In this document: in pieces, positions 25,904-34,283 of the stretch
Position numbering within the stretch: position 1 is the stretch's first letter
Layout of the letters: each line of letters opens with the position of its first letter
Origin: Desulfobacterium sp.
GTDB taxonomy: Bacteria; Desulfobacterota; Desulfobacteria; Desulfobacterales; Desulfobacteraceae
Direction: 5' to 3'
NCBI GenBank assembly: GCA_016342325.1
Contig: JAEINR010000014.1
Span: 1 to 64,000 of the forward strand
DNA length: 64,000 nucleotides
Notes under the pieces: generated by a model
What the model saw: only the letters and a program-made list of their open reading frames with translations
Databases searched by the model: none
What the model was told of the DNA's origin: nothing
Made by a program: the position numbers and the translations under genes

Positions 25904-27247
25904 TCCCTGCTTCTTCCTGGGCGTAAGGCCATGTTTTTTCAACTTCCTTACAACACTTGACTGGTCAATCCCCAGGTGTTCGCCCATGGCCCGGGTGGTG
26001 GTGTGCATGGACATGGCTTTGATCAATATCTTTTTTTCAAAGTCAAGCATCTGCTCTTTCAGAAAGAGCGCCGCCGCCTTTGTCGGCGCATGGCCCGCCA
26101 AATTACAGCTGCCCTCGTCAAGGGCATTGGTTTCGCCCAGGACCACGACCCTTTTCATGATGTTTTTCAACTCGCGCACATTGCCGGGAAAGGGGTAGGC
26201 TTGCAGCTGCTCCACCAGCAGGGGAGAGATGCATCGGTGCTGTCCGTACTGTTTGTTGTATTTTTCAAGAAAGTGGGTCACCAGTCCGAAAATGTCCTCG
26301 GGGCGCTCTTTTAACGGGGGAATTCGGACGGTAAAGGCGTTGATCCGGTAGAGCAGGTCCTCCCGGAATCTGCCTTTTTCCACAAGGGCCTTGAGGTCAC
26401 AGTTGGTGGCTGCGATCATGGTGCAGTCGACCTTTTTCGCCCGGGTGCTGCACAGGCGCATGATCTGAAAATCGTCCAGGTATTTTAACAGCTTTGCCTG
26501 GAGGGGCAGGGGAAGCTCACCAATCTCATCCAAAAACAGGGTCCCCCCATGGGCGATTTCGAACAAACCGGCCTTGCCCTGCTTCTTGGCCCCGGTAAAG
26601 GCACCGCCTTCGTAACCGAACAGTTCGGCCTCCAAAAGGTTTTCCGGAACAGCGGCACAATTGAGCTGGACAAAGGCGTTGTCCCGCCGGGGGCTTTTTT
26701 CGTGCATCAGCCTTGCCAAAAGCCCCTTGCCCGTGCCGGATTCTCCCAGGACAAGGATTTTTGAGACTCCGGATCCGGCCAGCTTGAAGATTGTCCCCAG
26801 GGTCTGCCGGTATCGGTGGTTCCTGGCAACGACTTCATGGGGACCGATCCGGACCATGGCAGGATCGTTGAACTCCCCTTCAAACTCGGCCTGGATTCCC
26901 TGGGTCTGGCCAGGGGACAGATGGGAGATGTTTTGCTCCTTGACCACGATGCGAAAGATCTCCCCCCGGTGGTCCACATGGGGGGTGCCGGTATTCATTG
27001 TCACGATCCCGGTCCGCATGGACTCCGCCTGGACCACGGCCGTTTTTTTGGTCTTGAAAATATTGTGGGCCACGGAACGATCGTAAATACCCTCCCGGAT
27101 CAGTTCGAGGTAACTCTTGCCGATCAGGGCTTCCTCCTTGACTGCGCCGTACTTCTCGGCAGTCTTGTTCACTGCGATGACCCGGCCGAAACCGTCCCAT
27201 ATCCATATGCCGTCCGGCGAAGAATTAAGAATTTGGTCCATTGTCAC
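25898..27247 (-). CDS. Sigma-54-dependent transcriptional activator with PAS sensor
   Basis: 449 residues. PAS at about 5-115; AAA+ ATPase about 135-375 with Walker A GESGTGKG, the sigma-54 contact loop GAFTGAKKQG, and Walker B region TLFLDEIGELPLP; Fis/TyrR-like helix-turn-helix at the end (TTRAMGEHLGIDQSSVVRKLKKHG). Reads away from the mttB operon. Its likely binding sites are the three palindromes at 27449, 27519 and 27589, upstream of a sigma-54 promoter. The PAS domain would sense the substrate or its metabolic state. No receiver domain, so it is not a response regulator. Confidence 0.93.
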   Translation of the reverse strand: MTMDQILNSSPDGIWIWDGFGRVIAVNKTAEKYGAVKEEALIGKSYLELIREGIYDRSVAHNIFKTKKTAVVQAESMRTGIVTMNTGTPHVDHRGEIFRIVVKEQNISHLSPGQTQGIQAEFEGEFNDPAMVRIGPHEVVARNHRYRQTLGTIFKLAGSGVSKILVLGESGTGKGLLARLMHEKSPRRDNAFVQLNCAAVPENLLEAELFGYEGGAFTGAKKQGKAGLFEIAHGGTLFLDEIGELPLPLQAKLLKYLDDFQIMRLCSTRAKKVDCTMIAATNCDLKALVEKGRFREDLLYRINAFTVRIPPLKERPEDIFGLVTHFLEKYNKQYGQHRCISPLLVEQLQAYPFPGNVRELKNIMKRVVVLGETNALDEGSCNLAGHAPTKAAALFLKEQMLDFEKKILIKAMSMHTTTRAMGEHLGIDQSSVVRKLKKHGLTPRKKQGS

Positions 27248-27448
27248 ACCCTTTTTCTAATCGAAACCGGCGCCTTGTTTTGTTGAACATATCCGAGTGA
27301 CACCCCATCCTATCCTTTCCCGTTGTGATGACGGGAAAACAAATTCAAAAAATCTCAGCCAACACCCATGGCGATCTTACGCAAGCGCCTAAAATAACTA
27401 TTATAGGCTGCCAAGTCAATCTTAAAACCCGCCAAGCCCATTGGCGTT

Positions 27449-27464
27449 GATGCAAAGTTGCATT
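27449..27464. promoter_or_regulatory. Putative activator-binding palindrome UAS1
   Basis: GATGC-N6-GCATT (GATGCAAAGTTGCATT), with a perfect core ATGCAA-AG-TTGCAT. First of three similar sites at an exact 70-bp period. The gap 27248-27813 (566 bp) holds these sites, the sigma-54 promoter and one reversed repeat tail; I see nothing else in 27248-27448. Confidence 0.7.
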
Positions 27465-27518
27465 GCATGGGATTCGGCAAGATCCGAACTGGCGCCAACC
27501 ACCGGGGTTTTGAGCAGT

Positions 27519-27534
27519 GATGCAAAAATGCATT
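27519..27534. promoter_or_regulatory. Putative activator-binding palindrome UAS2
   Basis: GATGCAAAAATGCATT, matching GATGC-N6-GCATY; starts exactly 70 bp after UAS1. Confidence 0.7.
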
Positions 27535-27588
27535 CTTCGATTTTATCTTCCCAAAGCGTATGCCGGCTGGGCATTGTAAGGGTTTGTT

Positions 27589-27604
27589 GATGCGACTTTG
27601 CATC
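27589..27604. promoter_or_regulatory. Putative activator-binding palindrome UAS3
   Basis: GATGCGACTTTGCATC, matching GATGC-N6-GCATY with perfect 5-bp arms; starts exactly 70 bp after UAS2 and 117 bp before the -24 GG of the promoter. Confidence 0.7.
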
Positions 27605-27658
27605 GTTTGTCAGGGGCTGGCATGGCTCAGAATACGGGCCAGGTCCATTCCGCACCCT

Positions 27659-27691
27659 CCCTTAACCTGGACAAGTCAGAACCAAAGGGGG
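27659..27691 (-). repeat. Dispersed intergenic repeat, family 1, tail only, reversed
   Basis: On the minus strand it reads CCCCTTTGGTTCTGACTTGT then CCAGGTTAAGG, closely matching the tail of the other copies (CTTTGG-TTCCGGCTTGTCC-GGGTTAGG). The hairpin part is absent. Confidence 0.6.
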
Positions 27692-27703
27692 ACTCCGATT
27701 TTC

Positions 27704-27720
27704 TTGGCATGTAAGTTGCT
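27704..27720 (+). promoter_or_regulatory. Sigma-54 (-24/-12) promoter of the mttB operon
   Basis: TTGGCATGTAAGTTGCT: GG at 27706 and GC at 27718, exactly 12 bp apart, matching the TGGCAC-N5-TTGCW consensus. It lies 94 bp before the mttB-like start, with three activator palindromes upstream and a sigma-54 activator gene divergent. Confidence 0.8.
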
Positions 27721-27813
27721 ATGCCTAGTGAAAAATAAACACGATGGCGTTTTACAGGAGTAACAGAGCCCGTAAACTGCGGGCTGAACCGATATCAAAG
27801 GAGTTGCCAGATT

Positions 27814-29235
27814 ATGCTGAACAGGTTGCAGTCCCTTGACAGGGCCCGGACGGAACGTTTACACAGCGCTTGCATGGAAGTCCTGAACAAGACCGGGATT
27901 CTCTTCAACGAACCCGAAGCCGTGGAGATCTTCAAAGCAAACGGTTTCCGGGTGGATGGAAACAAGGTTTATTTTGAGGAAGAGCAGGTGATGAACGCGC
28001 TGAAGACGGCACCGTCCGAATTTACCATCCGCGCCAGAAACCCTGAAAAATCCGTCCGGATCGGAGGGGATCATTTCGTCCTGAGTCCGGGCTGGGGCGC
28101 CCCGTTCATTGTTGATGCCGCCGGGGACAGCCGTGCCGCCACCATGGCGGATGCCGACAATCTATGCAAACTGGTGCAGACCTCCCCCCATCTGGACATG
28201 ATCGCAAGCGCCATGGTGCCGCCCAAGGATCTCAATGCCAAGACAGCCATGGCAGAGCTCCTGGCCGCCTGCTTTACCCTCACCGACATGCCCCTCACCA
28301 CCAACCCCTGTTCCCGGGAGAACGCCATCGAGACCATTGAGATGGCATCCATTGTCTGGGGCAGCAGGGAGGCGGCTACTGCGTCGCCGGTCTCCATCGT
28401 ATCGGTCAACCCCACGTCCCCCCTGACCTACAGCCCGGAAGCCGCAGGCGGCCTCATCGAGCTGGCCCGGGGCGGCCAGGCGCTCTTGATCTCGAGCATG
28501 GTCATGGCGGGCCTGAGCGGCCCCATCACCCTTGCCGGTACCGCTGTCCTGGAGATGGCTGAAAGCCTTGCCGGCATTGTCCTGGCCCAGCTGGTCAATC
28601 CCGGGGTTCCCTGTGTGTGCGGGGGCACCTCCTGCTCGGCCGACCTTCGCTTCTGCAGCGCCTCCATCGGAAGCCCCGAGCTTGTCAAGCTCATGGCGAT
28701 TTCCACCCAGATGTCCCGGTTTTACGGGTTGCCCTGCCGGTACGGCGGCGGCTTGACCGATGCCCATTTCCCGGACATGCAGGCGGGTATGGAATCGACC
28801 CTCAACATCGCCCTGAGCCTTGTCTCGGGCGCCCATTACATGCACCAGGCCTGTGGCATCCTCGGTTCCTACACGGAGATGAGCTTTGAAAAATTTGTTC
28901 TGGATGAGGAGATCGGCGGCATGGTGAAACGGGCCATTTCTCCGGTTGAGATCAGCGATGAAACCCTTGCCCTTGATGCCATTGACCGGGTCGGCTGCGG
29001 CGGCAGTTTCCTCATGGAGCCCATGACGGCCAAACGGTGCCGGTCTGAATTCTTCATGCCCAAGGTATCCATGCGGGAAACCTACGAGAAGTGGAACAGC
29101 AACGGACGGGCGGATGTCACAAAGGCGGCGGAAAAACATGTCCAGGATCGCCTTGCCGCCTATGTGAAACCCGACATGGACCCTGGCATTGAAAAGGATC
29201 TCAAGGCCTATATCGTGGCCAAGGCAAACGCGTAA
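27814..29235 (+). CDS. MttB-family corrinoid methyltransferase, non-pyrrolysine
   Basis: 473 residues of the trimethylamine methyltransferase (MttB) superfamily, starting at ATG 27814 after AAAGGAG. Recognisable parts: the N-terminal LHSACMEVLNKTGILFNEPE helix, SPGWGAPFIVD, PLTTNPCSREN, NPTSPLTYSPEA and GGGLTDAHFPDMQAGMES. True MttB carries pyrrolysine at an in-frame amber codon; here the frame is continuous with no TAG, so it belongs to the non-Pyl branch, whose known members (MtgB and others) demethylate glycine betaine, proline betaine, carnitine or other quaternary amines. First gene of a three-gene operon with its corrinoid protein and a methyl-tetrahydrofolate methyltransferase. Substrate not assignable from sequence. 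Confidence 0.92.
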   Translation: MLNRLQSLDRARTERLHSACMEVLNKTGILFNEPEAVEIFKANGFRVDGNKVYFEEEQVMNALKTAPSEFTIRARNPEKSVRIGGDHFVLSPGWGAPFIVDAAGDSRAATMADADNLCKLVQTSPHLDMIASAMVPPKDLNAKTAMAELLAACFTLTDMPLTTNPCSRENAIETIEMASIVWGSREAATASPVSIVSVNPTSPLTYSPEAAGGLIELARGGQALLISSMVMAGLSGPITLAGTAVLEMAESLAGIVLAQLVNPGVPCVCGGTSCSADLRFCSASIGSPELVKLMAISTQMSRFYGLPCRYGGGLTDAHFPDMQAGMESTLNIALSLVSGAHYMHQACGILGSYTEMSFEKFVLDEEIGGMVKRAISPVEISDETLALDAIDRVGCGGSFLMEPMTAKRCRSEFFMPKVSMRETYEKWNSNGRADVTKAAEKHVQDRLAAYVKPDMDPGIEKDLKAYIVAKANA

Positions 29236-29280
29236 AAAGCGCCTTTCCGGACGGAAAGCCAAACAATTAAATGATTTTAA

Positions 29281-29955
29281 ATGGAGACCCCTATGTCTGA
29301 CTACAAAGAACTGTTGGAAGTCCTGCTCACCGGAGACGGTGAAAAACTTGAAACCCTTGTCAAGGAAGCCCTGGAAAATGGTGTGGCCGCAAACGAGATT
29401 CTCAACCAGGGACTCATCGCCAGTATGGACGTTGTGGGCGCACGGATGGAGTCCGGTGAGATGTTCATTCCCGAGGTGCTCATGAGTGCCCAGGCCATGG
29501 GCGGTGCCGTTGAGATCCTCAAACCCCTGCTTTCGGAAGAGGACTCTGCCGTGGCCGGCAAGGTGGTCCTGGGGACGGTCAAGGGCGACCTCCACGACAT
29601 TGGGAAAAATCTTGTTGCCATGATGCTGGAGAGCGCAGGGTTCGAGGTGATCGAGATGGGGGTGGATGTGACGCCTGAAAAATTTGTCGAGGCCATCAAA
29701 GACAATGATGCGGATATCCTGGCCCTTTCAGCCCTCTTGACCACCACCATGCCCATGATGGCCCAGACCGTCAAGACCATTGAGGAGAGCGGTATCAGGG
29801 ACACGGTCAAGATCCTTGTGGGCGGCGCCCCCGTGAATCAGACCTTTGCAGATGAGATTGGGGCGGACGGATACGCACCGGATGCCGGTTCCGCAAGCAA
29901 GCTTGCCAAGACCCTGCTCAAGAAATCAGCTTATGGCTCTATTCAAACCAATTGA
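29281..29955 (+). CDS. Corrinoid (B12-binding) methyl-carrier protein, MttC/MtgC type
   Basis: 224 residues. N-terminal helical cap about 1-90 (VVGARMESGEMFIPEVLMSAQAM region), then a Rossmann-like cobalamin domain with the base-off ligand motif GDLHDIGKNL (DxHxxG) near 104, SALLTTTM, and GGAPVNQTFADEIGADGYAPDA. It carries the methyl group on cobalt between the MttB-like enzyme (45 bp upstream) and the methyl-tetrahydrofolate methyltransferase downstream. Normal length. A corrinoid reactivase (RamA) gene is not in this window. Confidence 0.95.
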   Translation: METPMSDYKELLEVLLTGDGEKLETLVKEALENGVAANEILNQGLIASMDVVGARMESGEMFIPEVLMSAQAMGGAVEILKPLLSEEDSAVAGKVVLGTVKGDLHDIGKNLVAMMLESAGFEVIEMGVDVTPEKFVEAIKDNDADILALSALLTTTMPMMAQTVKTIEESGIRDTVKILVGGAPVNQTFADEIGADGYAPDAGSASKLAKTLLKKSAYGSIQTN

Positions 29956-30010
29956 TACCGCTACTTATTAATGATGGAGGGTTGGTATCACGTCATTTGA
30001 CCGGCATTAT
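29949..30010 (+). repeat. Dispersed intergenic repeat, family 2, copy 1
   Basis: Starts CAATTGATACCGC and ends CGTCATTTGACCGGCATTAT. A 7-bp pair TGATACC ... GGTATCA can form a stem. Nearly the same sequence occurs reversed at 59232-59293. It overlaps the last codons of the corrinoid protein gene. Confidence 0.75.
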
Positions 30011-30049
30011 AGGACCGCGAATGAATAAAGGTGAACAGAAATAGCGCCG

Positions 30050-30078
30050 AACTTTGGTTTCGGCTTGTCCAGGTTAGG
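30050..30078 (+). repeat. Dispersed intergenic repeat, family 1, tail only
   Basis: AACTTTGGTTTCGGCTTGTC then CAGGTTAGG: the conserved tail of family 1 without its hairpin, in the gap between the corrinoid protein and mtgA-like genes. Confidence 0.6.
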
Positions 30079-30105
30079 AAAAAATATTAATCGGAGAAAA
30101 TAGCC

Positions 30106-30906
30106 ATGTTTACAGTCATTGGAGAGAGAATCAACACCACCCTGAAAAAGGTTCAGGCGGCGGTCATTGCCAGGGATGCCGACTACATCAGGGAAGATGT
30201 CAAGAAACAGCAGGCCGGTGGCGCCACCTACATCGACGTGAATGCCGGGGCCCGCATCGGCCATGAGGAAGCGGATATGAAATGGCTGCTCAAGGTGGTT
30301 CAGGAGGGCACCGACCTTCCCCTCTGCCTGGACAGCCCGGATCCCGCCATCCTGGAGATGGCCTATTCCATGGTCAACAAGACCCCCATGGTCAATTCCA
30401 TCAGCCTTGAGAAAGACCGGTTCGACGCCATGATGCCCTTTCTCGACGGCAAGGAGTGCAAGATCATTGCCCTTTGCATGGACGATTCCGGCATGCCCAA
30501 GTCGGTTGCCGACATTGTTGACCGGGCAACCAAGCTCGTAGAGGAGCTCGAGAAGATCGGCATGAAACGGGACGACATCTTTATCGATCCCCTGATCCAG
30601 CCCATGAGCGTCGATTCCAATAACGGCAATGTTGCCATGGAAGCCGTTCAGACCATCATGACGGATCTTGCCGGCGTTCACACCACAGGAGGACTGTCCA
30701 ACATCTCCTACGGGCTTCCCCAGCGAAAAATTATCAACCGGAATTTCCTTGGCCTGATGATGGCCCACGGGTTTGATTCGGCCATCATGGATCCCCTTGA
30801 TACCGATATCATGGCGGTGCTCAACACCTGTGAGATGCTGAAGGGCAACGACAGCTTTTGCATGAACTATCTTAAGGGCGTCAGGGCCGGTAATATCAAG
30901 GCCTGA
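30106..30906 (+). CDS. Methyltetrahydrofolate:corrinoid methyltransferase (MtgA/AcsE family)
   Basis: 266 residues, a pterin-binding TIM barrel: VIGERINTT at the N-terminus, GATYIDVNAGAR, LCLDSPDPAILEMA, MVNSISLEKDRF, FIDPLIQPMS and GGLSNISYGLPQRK, all typical of MtgA, MtvA and AcsE. It moves the methyl group from the corrinoid protein to tetrahydrofolate, giving methyl-H4folate, the substrate of the MetVF complex encoded at 4-6 kb. Third gene of the mttB-like operon, separated by 150 bp that carry two repeat elements. AcsE of acetyl-CoA synthesis is the alternative, but the neighbours favour MtgA. Confidence 0.92.
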   Translation: MFTVIGERINTTLKKVQAAVIARDADYIREDVKKQQAGGATYIDVNAGARIGHEEADMKWLLKVVQEGTDLPLCLDSPDPAILEMAYSMVNKTPMVNSISLEKDRFDAMMPFLDGKECKIIALCMDDSGMPKSVADIVDRATKLVEELEKIGMKRDDIFIDPLIQPMSVDSNNGNVAMEAVQTIMTDLAGVHTTGGLSNISYGLPQRKIINRNFLGLMMAHGFDSAIMDPLDTDIMAVLNTCEMLKGNDSFCMNYLKGVRAGNIKA

Positions 30907-30996
30907 TCATTGTTTTACAGCGCCTCGCCCGTGAACCGATTCCATTTCGTATTACAAGAGGCGATCCGGTATCCGTTCGCGTGCAAACATCTATAA

Positions 30997-31053
30997 CCCG
31001 CCATTGTTCGGCAAACGGAGCAATATTGCCCCGGTAAGCGGAGCAATGGCGGG
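30997..31053. repeat. Long inverted repeat between convergent genes
   Basis: Perfect 10-bp arms CCCGCCATTG (30997-31006) and CAATGGCGGG (31044-31053), enclosing a further small palindrome GCAATATTGC and two copies of CGGAGCAAT. It sits between the ends of mtgA-like and apt. No T-run on either side, so it may be a 3'-end stabiliser or a cruciform rather than an ordinary terminator. Confidence 0.6.
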
Positions 31054-31062
31054 AAAAACGTA

Positions 31063-31584
31063 TCAGTCTCCTTCAAACTCGACGATGGAGAAGATCTTGT
31101 GGCCGTTCAGCTTTTCTCTGCCGTTGAGATCCGGAAGCTCCACCACAAAGGCACACTCCACGATGCTGCCGCCGATCTTCTCCACGAGTTTCACCGTTGC
31201 TCCGATGGTGCCGCCCGTGGCAATGAGATCGTCCATGATCACCACCCGTTCCCCTTTTTTGATGGCATCCTCGTGGATCTCCAGGGTGTCCTGGCCGTAC
31301 TCAAGACTGTAGGACTCGCTGATGGTCTTGTGGGGCAGTTTGCCCTTTTTTCGAACCGGAATGAAACCCACGTGGAGCTGATGGGCCAGGATGGCGCCAA
31401 AGACGAATCCCCGGGCATCGATGCCCACCACCTTGTCGATATCCATGTTTTTGTATCGATCAAAAAAGATGTCCGTGGCCTTCCTGTTTGTGTCGGGATT
31501 CTGCATCAGGGTGGTAATATCCCGGAAAATCACCCCTTCGATGGGCCAGCCTGGTATCGATCGTATGCTGCTCTTTATATCCAT
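31063..31584 (-). CDS. apt: Adenine phosphoribosyltransferase
   Basis: 173 residues, type I phosphoribosyltransferase. Flavour: GWPIEGVIFRDITTLMQNP at the start, GIDARGFVFGA, RKKGKLPHKT, and the PRPP loop VVIMDDLIATGGT near 118. Converts adenine and PRPP to AMP. Lies 16 bp after mtnP in the same direction: MtnP releases adenine from methylthioadenosine and Apt recovers it. Usual length, no oddities. Confidence 0.95.
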   Translation of the reverse strand: MDIKSSIRSIPGWPIEGVIFRDITTLMQNPDTNRKATDIFFDRYKNMDIDKVVGIDARGFVFGAILAHQLHVGFIPVRKKGKLPHKTISESYSLEYGQDTLEIHEDAIKKGERVVIMDDLIATGGTIGATVKLVEKIGGSIVECAFVVELPDLNGREKLNGHKIFSIVEFEGD

Positions 31585-31600
31585 TGTCTCACCTGGTTGT

Positions 31601-32353
31601 TTAGTTGTTTTTCAGCCCGGAAACGGCCGCGATTAAAAGCGCTTTAACACGCTGTGCATTGGCGTTGAACACCTCAAGGATCTCTTCCCAGGAGACCGGT
31701 GCTTCATCTTCCTTCCAGGAGTCGTAGTCCGTGGACATGGCCACCGAGGCATAGGGAATGCCGGTCTCACAGGCCAGGGCCGCCTCAGGCGCAATGGACA
31801 TGTTGACCACGTCCCCCCCCCACAGTCGGAACATCTTTGACTCGGCCCGTGTGGAAAAGCGCGGGCCCTCGATGGTCACCACGGTTCCCTTTTCATGGAC
31901 CCTCACCCCCTGGTTAACGGCGGTCTCGTAGAGCAGGCGCCGCAGATCCCTGTCAAAGGGCTCGGCTGTGGAGGTGTGGACCACCCCGTCCTTAAACGAG
32001 TCGTGAAAGGTGTTTTTCCTGAACCGGGTGACATCTATGAACTGATCCAGGATCACGAGATCCCCCCGGTTGATCTCCTGTCTCAGGCTTCCGCAGGCCG
32101 TGGTTGAGAGAATTGCGGTCACCCCTTGCTCCTTGAGGGCAAAGATGTTGGCCCGGTTGTTGACCTGGGTGGGGCTGAGCGCGTGATTTCGGCCGTGTCT
32201 GCCAAGGATCACCACCTCGATCCCGTCGATGGTTCCGCAGGTGAGGGGGGAAGAGGGGCTTCCATAGGGCGTCGTGACCGTTATCTCCTGGGAGTCGTGA
32301 ACTATTTCAGGGTCATCCAGCCCAGATCCGCCGATGATTCCAACCTTAACCAT
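31601..32353 (-). CDS. mtnP: S-methyl-5'-thioadenosine phosphorylase
   Basis: 250 residues, PNP/MTAP family: VGIIGGSGLDDPE at the N-terminus, LGRHGRNHALSPTQVNNRAN, AVGAI-equivalent STTACGSL, TVVTIEGPRFSTRAESKMF, and MSTDYDSWKED. Cleaves methylthioadenosine with phosphate to adenine and methylthioribose-1-phosphate, the substrate of the divergently placed MtnA. Forms an operon with apt. Confidence 0.93.
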   Translation of the reverse strand: MVKVGIIGGSGLDDPEIVHDSQEITVTTPYGSPSSPLTCGTIDGIEVVILGRHGRNHALSPTQVNNRANIFALKEQGVTAILSTTACGSLRQEINRGDLVILDQFIDVTRFRKNTFHDSFKDGVVHTSTAEPFDRDLRRLLYETAVNQGVRVHEKGTVVTIEGPRFSTRAESKMFRLWGGDVVNMSIAPEAALACETGIPYASVAMSTDYDSWKEDEAPVSWEEILEVFNANAQRVKALLIAAVSGLKNN

Positions 32354-32604
32354 ATTATTCTCCTGCTTTGCGTCATGCCGCTATCAATGGCCCCCTGTTT
32401 TTTAACAAGAGAGCCCCGAAAAATCCTGTTTGTTTTTATATGATGCCCAAAACCTTTGTCAAGGCAAGAGTTGGCTAACATAATCGTTGACGCCCGGAAT
32501 GACAATGATATGATGGTCTGAAAACGCGTACCGATACCGGATTTGTGCCCTGTCCGTTCCCAATTCCGGTCCCAAAGATCTCGAAGAATCGAAAGGAGAT
32601 TCAC

Positions 32605-33705
32605 ATGCTTGTTGACGGTAACCAGATGCGTCCCATCTGGTTTGATACTGATTTGAAAATTGCAAAGGTGATCGACCAGAGAATGCTGCCCCATCAGCTG
32701 ATTGAGGCGGATCTAAACACCGTGGATGATGTCATTGAGGCCATCCAGGAGATGTTTGTCCGGGGAGCGCCCCTGATCGGCGCCACCGGCGCCTTTGGGG
32801 TCTATACCGCCGTTCTTCAGGATCAAGGGTGCAACGATGATCGTTTTGTCGCGGAGTGCGACAGGCTCAAGGCAGCACGGCCCACGGCGGTGAACCTTGC
32901 CTGGGGGGTTGATAGAGTCCTTGGGGTTTGCCTGGCCCAAAGCGATCGTACAGCCCGGCTTGCCGCCGCCCTGGCCGAGGCCCTGGCTATTGTTGAGGAG
33001 GAGGCGGAGAACTGTCGGCTCATCGGAGAGTACGGTGTGTCCCTGATCCGGGAGATCAGCCAAAAAAAGGGGGGCAAGCCGGTTAACATCCTTACCCACT
33101 GCAACGCGGGCTGGTTGGCCTGTATTGAGTATGGCACGGCCACAGCCCCCATGTACACGGCCTTTGATACGGGTATCGACATCCATGTGTGGGTGGACGA
33201 GACCCGGCCCTTGAACCAGGGCTCACGGCTTACGGCCTGGGAGCTTGGAAAGCACGGCATCGCCCACACGGTGGTCACGGACAATGCCGGGGGCCATCTT
33301 ATGCAGCATGGGATGGTGGACCTTGTGATCGTTGGAACGGACCGGACCACCTGGACCGGGGATGTTGCCAACAAGATCGGCACCTACCTCAAGGCCCTGG
33401 CCGCAAAGGACAACGACATTCCCTTTTATGTTGCCCTTCCCTCATCCACCATTGACTGGGAGATGGACAACGGGTTGACCTCGATCCCCATCGAGGAGCG
33501 GGACCCGGACGAGATCAGTTATGTCCAGGGACTGGATGATACCGGCAAGCTTGTGAAGGTGCTGGTGCCGCCCCAGTCAAGCCCGTGCGCCAATCACGCC
33601 TTTGACGTGACGCCATCGCGGCTTGTCACAGGGCTCATCACGGAACGGGGGATGTGCTCGGCATCCCAGGAGGGAATCCTGACCCTGTTTCCGGAAAGAA
33701 GATAA
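32605..33705 (+). CDS. mtnA: S-methyl-5-thioribose-1-phosphate isomerase
   Basis: 366 residues from ATG 32605 (AGGAGAT seven bases upstream); 20 extra upstream codons are rejected. eIF2B-like fold: VRGAPLIGATGAFGVY, RPTAVNLAWGVDR, THCNAGWLA (catalytic Cys), VWVDETRPLNQGSRLTAWEL, DNAGGHLM with the catalytic Asp, VGTDRTTWTGDVANKIGTY, and ALPSSTIDW. Converts methylthioribose-1-phosphate to methylthioribulose-1-phosphate. The later enzymes of methionine salvage are not in this window, so the product may go into a shunt. Confidence 0.95.
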   Translation: MLVDGNQMRPIWFDTDLKIAKVIDQRMLPHQLIEADLNTVDDVIEAIQEMFVRGAPLIGATGAFGVYTAVLQDQGCNDDRFVAECDRLKAARPTAVNLAWGVDRVLGVCLAQSDRTARLAAALAEALAIVEEEAENCRLIGEYGVSLIREISQKKGGKPVNILTHCNAGWLACIEYGTATAPMYTAFDTGIDIHVWVDETRPLNQGSRLTAWELGKHGIAHTVVTDNAGGHLMQHGMVDLVIVGTDRTTWTGDVANKIGTYLKALAAKDNDIPFYVALPSSTIDWEMDNGLTSIPIEERDPDEISYVQGLDDTGKLVKVLVPPQSSPCANHAFDVTPSRLVTGLITERGMCSASQEGILTLFPERR

Positions 33706-33815
33706 GCCATGGAGCGCCCCGGGAACGCCGTCAAAGAGAAGATGGCAGGCAGATGAACCCGGGGCGCTGAATTTTATCCTTGACATATCAACAGGAACAC
33801 CATTAAAAAACGCCT

Positions 33816-34283
33816 ATGTTGACTGAAATAGAAAAAAAAGTGATCTCCGCCCTCCAGGGCAACATTCCGGTCTGTGAACAGCCTTATCTTGCGCTTGCAG
33901 CAGGGCTTGGCATGTCCGAGGAGGAGTTCCTAACAACGGCAAAGGGGCTGGATGACCGGGGCATCATTCGAAGATTCGGCGCAACCCTCAAACATCAGAA
34001 ATCCGGTTACACGGCCAACGCCATGGTCGCATGGTCGGTGGATGAGGCACGGGTTCAGGAAGTGGGACCCACCATGGCCGGATTTAGCGAGGTATCCCAC
34101 TGCTACCGCAGGAATCCCACGACCTCCTGGCCCTACAACCTCTACACCATGATCCACGCATTTGACGAACCCTCCTGCCACGCCATTGCGGAAAAGATAT
34201 CCAGGGCTGCGGGGGTTGAAGAGTACATCCTTCTCTTTAGCAAGAAAGAGCTGAAAAAGACCTCCATGCGATATTTCGACTGA
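33816..34283 (+). CDS. ahbB: Siroheme decarboxylase subunit (AhbA/AhbB, Lrp-like)
   Basis: 155 residues. An N-terminal AsnC/Lrp-type winged helix (about 1-62, IRRFGATLKHQKSGY) and a RAM-like C-terminal domain with SHCYRRNPTTSWPYNLYTMIHA, the signature of NirD/L/G/H and AhbA/B. These proteins decarboxylate siroheme to didecarboxysiroheme in the alternative haem pathway of sulfate reducers and archaea, despite looking like regulators. Subunit choice (beta rather than alpha) is my best guess from the WPYNLYTMIH wording. Stops directly before the radical SAM gene with no gap. Confidence 0.8.
   Translation: MLTEIEKKVISALQGNIPVCEQPYLALAAGLGMSEEEFLTTAKGLDDRGIIRRFGATLKHQKSGYTANAMVAWSVDEARVQEVGPTMAGFSEVSHCYRRNPTTSWPYNLYTMIHAFDEPSCHAIAEKISRAAGVEEYILLFSKKELKKTSMRYFD

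Noticed and set aside
27814-29235. Pyrrolysine in the MttB homologue
   Set aside because: The frame contains no TAG, so it belongs to the non-pyrrolysine branch.
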